From: Toxoplasma gondii ME49
Taxonomy: Eukaryota; Apicomplexa; Conoidasida; Eucoccidiorida; Sarcocystidae
Direction: 5' to 3'
Assembly (NCBI RefSeq): GCF_000006565.2
Contig: NC_031476.1
Span: 1,512,458-1,576,457 of the forward strand
DNA: 64,000 nucleotides
Below the pieces are notes generated by a model that made no database searches, was not told where the DNA came from, and saw only the letters and a list, made by a program, of their open reading frames with translations. Every line of letters begins with the position of its first letter. Position 1 is the stretch's first letter. This document shows positions 51,001-62,762 of the stretch, in pieces. A program made the position numbers and the translations under genes.

Positions 51001-54000
51001 AACTGGTCCACCAGCGGTTGCTGGAGCTGAAGGTGACGCAGTGAGGGAAGGCAAGAGAGACAAGATTTCTTCCAAGTTTGAACGCGACACAGACGCCTCA
51101 AATGCCAAGGAAAGGTCTGCCGCGTCCCTGGATCCGACTCTCCGTTCCTCACCTCTACAGAGAACTCCAGGCCTTCCGCTACAGACCTCAAGACACCCCG
51201 ATACCTCCCGCTCTTCTCCGAGTCTCCTGCAAAACATGCCTGCTCGTCGCCACTCTCCTCCTTCTTCCGCTTCGTCTCCTCTTGTTCCTTCTCCTCTGTG
51301 TGTTGCGTCTTCTTTTCGACCTGCTTCGGTGGTTGCGGCTGCGCATGCACAGGTGACAGAGACCCGTCGGCGCGCTCAGCGGCTCCTCCAGGCTCGACTG
51401 GACGGGGGGTTCGCTCTGCGGGGAGGATCCTTGAGAGGCGCGAGTCTCGCGGGATTGCTTTCTTCCCGTTGGGAGAAGAGCGTGCATGCGAGGTCGAGCG
51501 CCGCTTCCTTGTCTGCCTTGAATCAGAAGTCAAAGCTACGAGCAGTCGCAGAGAAAATCGGGTTCCAAGGCCCCGTGGTGCGTCGGCCGCGGCCCGAAGG
51601 TCGGAGAGGAGGCGTGGAGACGACGAGCAACGTCGAGGGAGAAAGGAGGGCAGAGGCGATGCGAGGAGAAGAAAAGGCGACTGCGGAGTCACGGAGAGCG
51701 GAACAAATTCGACGCATGCGGAGAGAACTCGAGAAAAAGCCTTTGAGAGACAAAGATGCCGGACCTCCAGAAGCGACAAAGAGACATGTGCTCCTCGCCC
51801 CCAGTGCCAGTAAGACACCCGGCGCTAGTAGCGGACGGCGGGAGAGACGGCGATTTGAGTCGGGAGTCTCAAGAGCGGGCAAACAAGGTCGAGCGCAAGT
51901 TGCGGAGTGGACGAAGGAGCGTACAGTGCCGGCAGTGGTGAAGTTTCTCTCTGACAGTTTGTGTTTGTGCAGAGGAGTGCCTTATCTGCTTCTGTCTTTC
52001 TCAAGGTGGAGCTTGTTTTCGCATGGAGGGCCGAAATGCAGCGAGAAGACTGCTGTGGAGTTGTTCTCCTGCGGGTGTATGCGGCATCGCACATCCTGAT
52101 GGGCCGTTGATTCGCGTTTCTACTTTTATGCGTCTGACGCGCAGTCACAGACACACGGAGGTTGACGCATGCGCGCGCATCCAAGACAAAGCGACAGATG
52201 CGTAGATATGTAGACACCCGTTCTACCTGTGTTTCGCATGAACTCGTCCATGTGCAGGTGGGTGCGCCTCCACTCATTTCTGTACAGACATCCTTCTGCT
52301 TATAAACATGGCTTTGCTTGTTTCGACGTTTGTCTGATGCCGCTAGGTGGCGGGCCGCACAGGCAAAGGAGCAAGAGACCTGCGTGGATGTCTGTAGAAG
52401 AATGGGAGAAGGAGAAACTGCGAGCGTGGACTGAACAAGAAGTTTGTGACGCGCGACAGAGGAAAGAACAGCGAGAGAAGAATGAAGAGCGGGAGCAGAA
52501 GGAACAGAAACAACGCATGCGGCAGCAACAAACCGAGCAACGAGAAAGACAGAAAGAGCAGGAAGAGACAAAACGGAAGATGGCCCTCGAACGAGCACGA
52601 ATCGTTGTCGAGGCAGAGGCGGGCGTTGACCAGTTTCTCTGGAGACTTTTGCATGTCGATATCCATGGCTTAGCGAGAGGCGACGAAGGCCCGTGGCAAG
52701 AGAATGAAGAGGAAATTCACTCGCTTTCTCCACATTCTTTATCTCCCGCTTCCCTCCCATCATCATCTTCCTTTTCTTCTTCTTCCTCTTCCTCCTCTTC
52801 TTCCTCTTCCTCTTCCTCCTCTTCCTCTTCTTCCTCATCCTCTTCCTCCTCGTCTTCCTCCTCTTCCTCTTCCTCCTCTTCTTCCTCTTCCTCTTCTTCC
52901 TCTTCCTCTTCTTCCACCTCCTCTTCTTCCACCTCTTCTTCCTCCTCTTCTTCTTCCTCCTCGTCTTCCTCTTCTTCTTCCTCTTCTTCCTCTTCCGCTT
53001 CCTTTTCGCCTTCTCCTGCCGGTGGGGGAGAGCAGAGACGACGAGGAGCAGAAGACACTGCAAGTGACGCGAGCGTCTCTTGTCCTGAAACGTCGCGCAT
53101 GCAGAAGCTGTCTGCGTCTCTGTCGCGGCGAGGGGAGAGGAAACGCTCGTCAATCAGGGGAAAGTACTCTCTGGAAATCCTAGCTGCAAGAGTCCATGCT
53201 CAGCGACGGCTTCCGATTTGCTACCGAAGCCTCGAAGAGTATAAGAGGTGAGTATCAACTCGTCTTCTTCGGAGAATCGTCCATTTCAGGACATGTATAA
53301 ATTAGATCCCTTCAGCTGAAACGAAGGGGGTTCTTTCACCGATATAGACTTGTGCAGTGTCCAGAAGGCAGAGGGGACTGTGGAGCTGACTGTGCCCAGG
53401 CTGTTGATGAAAGTGATAAGAGAAATCCACGTCGTTCGCCTAGCAAGACGTACAGAAGAGACTTCAGGAGGCGTTGCCGGTTCATGCATGCGTCTGCAGG
53501 GAGCTCCGAGTTGATCCAGTGTGATTTGTAGGCATGTGCTTGTTCCCCTTGTGGCAAGCTGTCTCTCTGCGAATTAATTAAGCAGACGTAGATGCAACGA
53601 ATCCAATACTTAAGTAGGGTGACGACGCTGTATCGACGCGAAAGAGATGGCTAGTATCTCCGAAGGTATCTCTTTACTATGGAAGACCCGTGTCGATCGA
53701 GATTTCTTTCTTCTCGCCTCCTTTTCGCAAAGAGAACTCTTCTCTATGAGTCTCTGCTTCTCTTTCGGGGACTCCAGGGGCGTTGCGTTGACGCGTCCTT
53801 CCTGCATGCCCTGGAGATCCTTCACTTCACACTTGGAAACTGGAAGTCGCGACACAGCCTTTTTTCCGGGGGCGTCTAGACCGCGGAACGTTCAGAGTAG
53901 AAGTTGTGAGTTCGTGAAAGTCTGGCCTTCCAATAAAGGCTTTCTCGGAGTGAGTTGGCTACACGAAAATCTTCGTTGTTTGTATCTCATACCCGGCGTC

Positions 54001-55172
54001 CTCTTCAGTAAACCCGAGACGCGGTTCCGTTTTCAGCATCATCTCGTTTTTCTCTCTTCTCCTATTGAAATCCGAAATTTCCTCCCTCATCTGAGTCCGT
54101 TTTCACTTCCTCACTCCGCGCGCTCGCTCTCTGTCACCTGACTCGTGCTGCCGGTCTGGTGCATGCAGCCTGTTGGCGCCGCTGCTCTTCCTGGAGTTGA
54201 TTTTCCAGCTGAAGCATGCGTTTCGCGAGCAGATCCTCGAGCCTCGCCTCTGCGTCTTGGAAGAAGTTCGAAAAGGGAAGCAGTGGACGTGGAGCCGCCT
54301 TTCGATGTCCCGAGTGTACCCCCAGCTCTCTGCGTTCGCCAGAACGTTCGCAAAGAGAAGTTCCTCTTCGTGGAGGCCTCGCGAACCTCCTTCCTCGACT
54401 TCCAGCTCTGCTGCAGAGAGCCTTCCGTTCACAGGAAGAGACCGCGGAGACAGAGGGGTCGACCCAGAGCCGTCGAGTCGTACCCCGCCCTGTCTCGTTA
54501 CTACAGAGCGAGACGCGACAGACCGCTTCTTCCCGCCCTTCAGCATGCACGAGCTCCTGCTGCTTCTCCCCGTGGGGTCGGCTTATAGTCGGATGTTCGA
54601 CGCCGGGAGGCGCGGACGGGGAGAAGGCGAGGGCGGAGAAGAGCAGACAACGCTCGAACTTGCGGAGCAAATCATGAGACGCTTCGCCGGCAGAAGTTTC
54701 GCTGAGGTGGCCCGAGAGCCGATTCAGTCTTTGTTTCTTTTAGGTGAGTCGAAATCGAAAATGGGCAAAGGGAAGAAGTCAGGGGATGTGCGAGGAGCAC
54801 AGGAGAATTTGGATCTGGTAAACGAAGACCTTCCAGATCTGAACGAGTTGTCCGACTGGTGAGGCATTCTCCTTTAAAGGCATTCAAAGAATGCGTGCTT
54901 GAAGAAAAGGCACCTTTGCCCGGGAACTTCGCGCGTCTGTCGCATACAGCCGCGTATCAACTTAGACGCTCGGATGGAGGCTCAGAGACGAGGACGAGAG
55001 AAACTGCCAGTGGAGGCAACAAGAGAAAGGAAAAATCGAGAGAGAAAGAGGGAATAAGAGGAGGGAACGAGGAAAGGGAAGTCTCAAGTGTCTCGTGAAA
55101 AAGGTCCACATCAGTTGGGAGAAACAGAGGAAAGAACAAGCACGTATATACATACATATATATACATATATA

Positions 55173-55214
<42 letters not shown>

Positions 55215-57311
55215 ATTATATATATATATATATGTATATATAATTATATATATATTCAGTTATGTGGACATATACAGATGTACCCAACACATATACACAT
55301 ACATATGGAGACATTTATGTATACATATAAATATGTGTTTCGTGATGTATATATGTATGTATGTTTATTCAGATATGTGTGTGTGTGAGAAATGAAACAG
55401 GGAGTTCGGTACGCCCCATGTGTGGAGTTTATGCTTTGATTTTCCTCAGTTGCTGAGGCTTTGCTTTCCACCTCTCTCACTGCAGTGGGTTTCCTTTTCT
55501 GTCGGTTTTTTCCAGGCTTGGTGGAAAGGGTCGACGACAGCGTCTCCAGTGTTTCGGACTTTACTGCAAGAGGCAAGGGGTCTGAGACAGGCGACACTGC
55601 AGATCGAAGTGCCGTAGAGAAGAGTGGAGGCGGACAGTTTATTCTACGTCTTCCTCACCTCGTCTCTGGGGACCTGTCGCAGCCCAGTGCGCTGTCTAGA
55701 CACCAGATGCACCGCGTAAGTAGGAGAAGGCGAAGAAAAATAGTGGAGTCGCTTTGTAGCTTCGTCTCCTGAGTCGGACGATAGACATATCGGACTCTCC
55801 ATGCTCTTTGCAGATTCGGCAGATGCACATAAGGGGAGCTTTTCGCACTGACGAAGAAAGGGTCCTCAAAAACGGACAGCTCTTGCGATGTCGGCTTCGT
55901 AGCCAGAGAAAAGTTTAGAGAGACTAACAGGGCGATGGGCGCCCCGCTGGAGCGAGACAGGGTGTACAAACAGCCCACCAGGGCCGCAACCCAAGCTTTC
56001 GGAGCATCCGTTGCCCATTCAACGATAAACCTTCCTGGAAGCTCAGTCAACGACTTAATGAAGGAGTTTTAGTCTGTATTGCAGCGGCATCGGAGACATA
56101 CTCCAGAGTTCAACTTTTGACTTTCTCTCTCCTCCTTTTAAGCCTGAGCATCTTCACATACTTGACGTCGTTTCTTGACACTTGAGTCGCCTTCATTGCG
56201 GCCTGTCGAATGAGCTGTTCCAATGTATTCATAGCAGAACTAACGCCGAGACGGACCTGAGGGTTCGCGTCTGCATATGTTAGTGCGGGGAATTCGCGTC
56301 GCATGCAGGAGTGAGTTTTAGCAAGTTTTCCTGAGGTTCTGTCCACTTTTCCTTCCCTTCTGCAGATGCCTCTCGAGCAAGTCGCCGTGAACACTTCCTG
56401 GATAGCTGTCTCTCTGACGCAGCTGACGACCGCGGTGAGGGAAATCCAGACGGTTTTTCTGAGTCAGTTGTCTCCACACTTCCCCTTTCTCTTGAACCCG
56501 CTGTCTCTCCACTTGTCTCCCTCTGACCCCACCCTTTCTGCTTCATCCTCCTCGTCCTCTCCCCTACCTCCTTCTCTTCCTTCTTCTGCTTCTCTTGCTT
56601 CGAGAAGGTCGGCGCGAGAGGCTGCGCTCGCTGGGGCTTGGTTCAAGCAGGCGGTGGACAGAGAACTGAGTAGAGGCGTGTTGAATGCTTCGCAGGTGAG
56701 GCGCGAAAATCTGTTTTGTTGTGAGAAGCGGCTTCAGGTGCCGTCACTGAGGTCTGGTGGGCGGGTCTGGTTCAAGGGAGGTTTTCTCGCTCGACGGACC
56801 TGTTCGACGTGCAGTTCTGCTTTGGTTTAGGCAGTGTACTTCCACCCATTCCGAGGCTGCTGCTTGCCAGTCCTGAGTTTGCGAATCGCAGACTCGACCG
56901 CTTGCTCATCTCCCCCAGCTGTCGCGTCTTCAAGGCCGTTGCTTCGTGGGCATCCCCTTCCTCCTCTATGTGTGTCTCTGCTTACTGTCACGAACACTGG
57001 GGCTTTCTATATTAACGCTGCGACACAGGAGATCCAGCTGCATGGCAGGCAAACGTTGCGCTGAATACGCTTCAGTGTTAACTCAGTACAGACTTAAAGA
57101 GCGGACCCGACGCAGCGTCGCTTCGAAAGTCTCCCTGCATGCGCTTTCATCAGAAACACATTTTCCTCGATGAAGCCCTAGAGACAGAAAGAGGTGGAGT
57201 CTCTGCATATCCGCGAAAACTCTTCCACTCCCGTGCGTCTCTCTGCCGTGCCACTTATCATCTTCTCTAGTATATATATATATAGATAGATAGATAGATA
57301 TACATATATAG

Positions 57312-57349
<38 letters not shown>

Positions 57350-60300
57350 TATATATACATATATATATATATATATATGCATTTACACGAGTGCCTACAT
57401 GCGCAGAGTACACGTCAGTGTCGATTCAGCCGAGTCCTCGCTGTCTTGTTCTGCTGGACGGCGCGGCTTTCTCTCTTCACACGACTGGTCGAGTTTGGGT
57501 CTTCACCGCGTTGCATCTTGGAGTCTCTGGATGCAGGCGGAGGCGATCCGTGATGTGTTGACGACGGAGACGAAGCTGGGTCTGATTCAAGGACCTCCGG
57601 GAACGGGGAAGACGCAGGCGATTTGCTCGCTGCTCGCGATCCTTTACAGCCGACTCCGCGACCAGCAGCGCCTTCGAGATAAGGAACAAAGTGTCGAGTC
57701 CGTTGTGCCTCGTTTCCTGGATTCGCCTAGTGCTTCGCTTGCCTCGCGGAGGCAACACGAGGCAGGGCGATCGTTTGCAGACCAGCCGACGCCCGCATGC
57801 AGCGGGTTGAAAAAGAAAATTCTCGTTTGCGCTCCCTCGAATGCCGCCGTCGACGAGCTCGCTGAGAGACTGATGACGCGCGGACTGGCACACCCCATGA
57901 CAGGCGAGGTATTCAGACCCGCGTGTCTCCGGATCGGTGAGCAAGAATTCTAGATTTCGCGCCTCTGCAAGTCTTCTCTGTTTGCAGGGGTCGTGTGATG
58001 CTTGCTTGATTTCGCCTCAGAAGTCTCTTTCTAGGACTCAGACAGTTGCGCCAGCCGGGTGGACCAGCAGCCGACGCACAGAGACAGGAGCAGAAAACAG
58101 AAGAGCTGGGGAAGGAAGCAGATCCTCACGCCGAGCAGCCGTTGTAGAGTCCGCTGCTCTTTGTCAGACAGCCGGAATGAGTGTGTTGGAGAAAACGACT
58201 TTTGCTCTCGTGTACAAGACTCGCACAAGTAGATTCATCTCGACGCGGTGACGAATCAAAAACGCATTTCCTTTGGGGGGTTTTTCTGCAACGCCATTCA
58301 CTTCGTCGCTTCGGCCAACGCCGGAGTAAGCAGGCAAACACCTTGGGTAGACCACTGACGCGAGGAAGGCACACGCGACGCATGCAGAGGAAACGGCAGA
58401 CTTCCGTCTGCGGTGAACACAAAACAGTAGCGAGGAAGTGAGGAGCAAGACTGTTTGCGCAGCTGCTTTGAACCTCGGCTTTCTTGGCTAGCTGTGTTTT
58501 ATTCACACGCGGTGGTCAGCTGGATCTGGTGCTGCTGCATGTGTCATCTTGACTCTCGTCTGCTGAGGCACTCGAACTTTTTCCCGGCACCTTCCAGATG
58601 TAAAGAAGACGGCCACCGCGTCGAGCACCCTCTCGCCTGTACTCGCCGGCAGAGACTCAGTGAATCGCTTCTCTGCGCGGCTTTTCTCAGGGAATTTAGA
58701 TCGCGTTCGCGAGTCGGTTTTGCCCATCACTCTGGACGCCCAGGTGAAACGTCTGCGCGGGAGGTACGAATGTCAGATGGAAGCCGCGTTCCAGGTGTCG
58801 CTGCAGGAGTTGCGCGAGAAGAAGAAGTCTCTCGTTCAGCAGCATCAGTGCGTCCGCGTTCTTCTCTCTCGCGGCCCTGCTCTGGACGGGGCTCGACTGA
58901 ACTCGCCCGACGGCGTCGACGATCTGGTGGCCGCGATGCTCTCCTCCACCTCGTCTTTTGCCGCGTCTTTTTCAGGCGAAGAAGGCAAGAAGACCCTCCG
59001 CGAGTTGCTCCCCGCTCTTGCGTGTCTTAGCCGCTTCGACCTGAAGGATCTGAGAGCGACGCTCGACGCGCAACTCGAGGATGTGAATTCGCGTCTTTCC
59101 TGTCTCTTCGAAGCCCGAAGACAAGATCGCTTGGCTCTGTCGCCTGCCTGTCGACATCAAGTCGTTCTCAACTCGGACATCATCTTCGCGACGCTCTCGG
59201 CTAGCGCCCACGAACTGCTCTGTCCGTACACCCTGGCGACGCAGGCCGCTGCGGGTCTCGCTCACGCGTCTTCGAGGGGGGGCGCAGCCGCTTTGGCGTC
59301 TCTTTCGCCTTCACTTCCAGGACTTTCAACCCCTCAGGAGCAGAAAGCGAGCTTTCTGCAGGCGCAATTTTTCGCCGCGAGACCTGCCTTCTCCTACGCG
59401 TATCTCGTGGTTGACGAAGCGGGACAGGCGAGCGAATTGTCGTGTCTCATTCCTCTGCGACTGGCGCCGGAGAGATGCATCTTGGTGGGGGATCCGCAGC
59501 AGCTGCCGTCGACAGTCTTCTCCTCGTTAGCCGAGAAACGCGGACTGGGCCGCAGCCTCCTCGAGCGTCTCGCGCTCTGTGCAGCGGAAGACAACAAACG
59601 GAGAGAAGGCCGACGCGGGTCCACAGACTCTCGAGAGGGGGAGAAGAAGAACAGGGGAGAAGAGAAGACGAAGACGGGGGTGGAAGAGGGAGAGTTGGAG
59701 GAGAAGGGAGAAGAGAGGGAGAATGCGGAGCGAGAAGGGAGAGGCCAGACGAGGAAGGACGGGGGATCCAAGTCGAGAGAAGAAGGACTAGAAGGTCCAT
59801 TAGGAGATGAAGAAGAACGGAAGCGCCTCAAGTCAGGGGTCTCCCTTGCCCTGGGAACTACGAACCTAAGTCGCACCAGTCGAAACCTCAAAGTGAATCT
59901 CTTGACAACCCAGTACAGAATGAGGGAAGAAATTGCTCGTTTTCCGGTAAGACCAACAGCAGGCGATGCCGACTGGGGTGCAGGCGCCCTTCCGCGTTTC
60001 CTCGACTTCTTGTTTCGATGTTTTAGAGCGAAACCAGCCTTGCTTGCGTACAATTGTGGGATGGAATCCTTGAAAGGCCTCTTGGTAGAAGGAAGATCAG
60101 CACACATGCCACCTTTGCTCCACGAGGTTTCAGCTCCATGCTATCTGTCTTCTCGCTCTTTCTATTTCGTTCGCTCGAGGCCTCGAATTCCAGCTCGTTT
60201 CCTGCTTCTTCACTTTGTTTTCTCTTTCGAGCACGTTTTCAAGCGGCACCCGGAAAACGAATCCACAGCTTTCAGAAATTTCAACACCGTGTGATACGCG

Positions 60301-61945
60301 CTGGGGGGAATTATCTTGGATTCAGACACGCGATTTGTGAAGGAAAGTTCCGGTTTTCGGGTGTCTCTCTTGTTCACAGTCCGAGGCGTTTTACGACGGT
60401 CGCTTGGAGACAAGTCCGTCGGTCTTGTTGCGGCCGCGGCTGCCGTGCTTTCGACTCCACTGGCTCTTCGCACCTCTCAAGTTTTTTCGTGTGCCGAGCG
60501 TCGAAGATCGAGGAAATGCGAGGTCTTCTTCTCTCGCCAACTACGAGGAGGCGCGTTTCGTCATCGGTCTTCTCCGAATACTGTATATCCACTTTTGTGA
60601 CGGACCGCACTCAACGTCCTCGTCTGAACGTGAGAAACGTAATCTTGGCTGCTCCTCAGGGTCTTCCTTGCCTCTTCATTCTTCCGCTTCTTCTCCAGGT
60701 TCTTCGTCGACCTCCACTTCTACCTCTTCTTCAAAGGCTTCTGCTACATCTTCATCTAAGTCTTCATCATCTTGTGCTGCATCTGCTTCTCGCTCCTCTG
60801 TTTCTTCTTCTCCGGTCAGACAGAAGCTTTGCGATGTGGGGGTGGTTACGCCCTACCGTCAGCAGGTGTCTCTTCTTCAGCAGTTGATTGCAGAAGATCC
60901 TGTTTTGAGCTTGGCGCGCGAGCGACCTGAAATCAACACTGTCGACGCCTTCCAGGGACGAGAAAAATCGATTATCATCATCTCTTTCGTCAGAGCGTCC
61001 GGAGCTGCAGCTCTTGCTGCTCAAGCCGTCGACTCTCGCGACGCTCGTGGCAGAAGCGAGAAAGGCAGAAGCCAAAGAGAGACAGGAAACGACGCAGGGA
61101 CAGAGCTAACGAAGCAGAGAGGGAATGAGAAGGGATCAGAGATAGGAAAGCGTAGAGGAGACGAAGCTGGGAAAGAGGCAGAAGAGCGAGGAAGAGGTGT
61201 GATGAAAGCATCCCTGCCACCAAGAGTTTCAGTGGAAGCGCGAAATGCCGCTGTCGCGCGTGCTGCGTCCCCCACATTATCCGACCCGCAAGAAGGTGGA
61301 TTGAGCGACTGTTCTGACCCGGCGTCTTCGCCGCCTTCTGCTTGTGCAACGGCTTTCTCGACTCTCGGATTTGTGGCCGATTTTCGACGGCTGAACGTCG
61401 CCTTGACGCGAGCGCGAGACGCTCTGTGGATCGTTGGGGATGACGAGACGCTCGAGACACATTCGACGTTTCGGCGTTTCCTCGCCTACGTCCGCAGTCT
61501 TCCAGGAGACGCGTATGTCGATCTTCTGAATCCGCCGAAACCGCTGAGACGCCTAATGGACCGTCGAGGGCGAGAGAGCGCCGCAAAGTGCCGGCGTCTA
61601 GACACCCCGCGCGCATGCGTCGGAGGCAGGGGCGCAGGGAAGCTGTCGAGAGAGGAGGAAGGACTGCTTTTCGAGTTTTTCGGCGCGGTTGAAGAAGACT
61701 TCAGATGCAGCAGATCCACGGCGGAGAACGACGATGGGGAGAGACGCCTGCCACGAGGTGGTAGAGAGCACGCGACTGTTCTTCAGGCCTCAAGGGAAAG
61801 GGCACAGCTGTCTGCAGAGACAAGAGGAACAAGAGCTGAGGGCGCAGATCTGCGAATGGAGGAGCAGCTGCGAGACGAAAAGAAGAGAAAAACCAGTGGT
61901 GATGCCGTGCGGCGGGTCCGACCTCCACACCCCTCAAGAAGGTGA
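45092..61945 (+). CDS. SEN1/senataxin-type superfamily 1B helicase, very large
   Basis: RNA/DNA helicase; SEN1 and senataxin remove R-loops and end non-coding transcription. Eight exons: 45092-51809, 52347-53247, 54169-54743, 55516-55715, 56366-56695, 57537-57936, 58691-59946 and 60380-61945, giving about 3981 residues with every join in phase. Residues 1 to about 2500 are divergent, with Ser runs, acidic and basic patches. The core starts near RSLEEYKS/LLAPLLFLELIF, the usual lead-in to SEN1 helicases. Then: LNASQ/AEAIRDVLTTE, Walker A GPPGTGKT (Lys2933), CAPSNAAVDELAERL (Ia), a charged helical stalk, VVDEAGQASE (II, Asp3283), VGDPQQLPSTVFS (III), TTQYRMREEIARFP/SEAFYDGRL (IV), VDAFQGREKSIIIISF (V), and DFRRLNVALTRARDALWIVGD (VI). 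The ATG at 45092 follows an upstream in-frame stop. The exon 1/2 join is the least certain. Yeast Sen1 is about 2230 residues, so this is unusually long. Confidence 0.88.
47286..47385 (+). repeat. Coding CT-rich trinucleotide tract, poly-Ser
   Basis: A run of TCT/TCC/TCG codons in exon 1 of the SEN1-like gene encodes about 30 serines with few interruptions. It is a smaller version of the exon 2 tract. Confidence 0.85.
52758..53005 (+). repeat. Coding CT-rich trinucleotide microsatellite, about 80 serines
   Basis: Exon 2 of the SEN1-like gene contains an almost pure run of TCT, TCC and TCA codons, broken only by two Thr and a few Phe/Ala at the ends, near residues 2377-2460. Codons are mixed rather than one repeated unit. 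Reading frame is kept on both sides. The opposite strand gives long Glu or Lys/Arg runs that are artefacts of the repeat. Confidence 0.93.
55144..55256. repeat. TA-rich microsatellite
   Basis: TATA runs broken by TACA, TATG and AATT variants, in the third intron of the SEN1-like gene, followed by a further AT-rich stretch with ATGT units to about 55385. Confidence 0.93.
57271..57378. repeat. TA/GATA microsatellite
   Basis: TA units with an internal block of TAGA (four to five units), in the fifth intron of the SEN1-like gene, 160 bases before the Walker A exon. Confidence 0.93.
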
Positions 61946-62762
61946 TGCATTCAAGGATTTTTCGCCGTGTTTATCTTGGCAAGTGCATGCTCGCAAAGAC
62001 ATGTGAGTAGAAAGGATCGGATTCTTGCTGGCCTGGCACCTGTTTAGGAACTGGGTGGATGCTCTTCACGCCATCGTGAAAGTCTGGGTGTACCGGATCC
62101 AATTTTGTGTGTGTTTCTGCGTGAGTTTTCGGTGTGTCTGGACACCTGTGTAAGGGAAGTTTATGCGGTTGACGGGAGATGGACATGTGTGCATAGCGAG
62201 AGAGGTGCATGCATAGAGGGAGATGGAGTGTGGAGAGAGGGTCTCCGGCCTCGGCGGGCACGATGACAGATCGTGGTACGACAAGGGAATCAGGGCGCAC
62301 AGTGACTGCGGAGATGTCCACTTCGTCTCCCGAGTTGTTGGCAAAAAGAAGACAGTCGAGAGCGGCAGAGAAGAGTGAAGAGAAGGCGTCTGAGTATTAA
62401 CGAAAGACTGGAGTTCCTACAGCTTCAGCGTTGTCCGCGCCCATCTTCAAGCTCTGTTGTGTTTATTTGGAAACCCCCACACGTCAGTGCCTCAGAATGA
62501 GTTTACGATGCGTGGATCTCCACCCTTTCAACTGAGAATCATCGGGATAGGCGTGAATCCTGGTAGGTTGGGAATAGGCAAATGCACTTGGGTGTTCGTC
62601 GGGACGAGCGACCTAACGAAACGAACGACGCAAACGAAGACAGCGCTCTTTCTTGACGGGTTGTAACACTCGAAAAACAGAAGAACAATAAAATGAGAAA
62701 CGCATATGGCGGCACAACACTCTTGGAATCCGTACCACTTCGGTGTTGAGACAGACACATCT
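61946..62762. other. Convergent intergenic region
   Basis: About 0.8 kb between the stop of the SEN1-like gene and the putative stop of the minus-strand edge gene. No coding signal recognised. It should hold the 3' untranslated regions. Confidence 0.5.

Noticed and set aside
51825..53153. Minus-strand frames with long Lys/Arg or Glu runs.
   Set aside because: They are the reverse reading of the CT microsatellite that encodes poly-Ser.
54745..54862. Continuation of SEN1-like exon 3 to a donor at 54859.
   Set aside because: From that donor the next exon (55516) goes out of frame and stops. The GTGAGT donor at 54744 keeps the frame.
55816..55917. A possible extra exon (IRQMHIRGAFRTDEE) between SEN1-like exons 4 and 5.
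   Set aside because: It has a good acceptor and is in phase but ends in a stop with no usable donor, while exon 4 to exon 5 joins cleanly.
56813..57067. Open frames between SEN1-like exons 5 and 6.
   Set aside because: Joining 56695 directly to 57537 gives LNASQ/AEAIRD, the standard lead into the Walker A region, so the frames are intronic.
55144..57378. Regularly spaced short repeats considered as a CRISPR-like or satellite array.
   Set aside because: They are simple TA and TAGA microsatellites without unique spacers, in eukaryotic introns.
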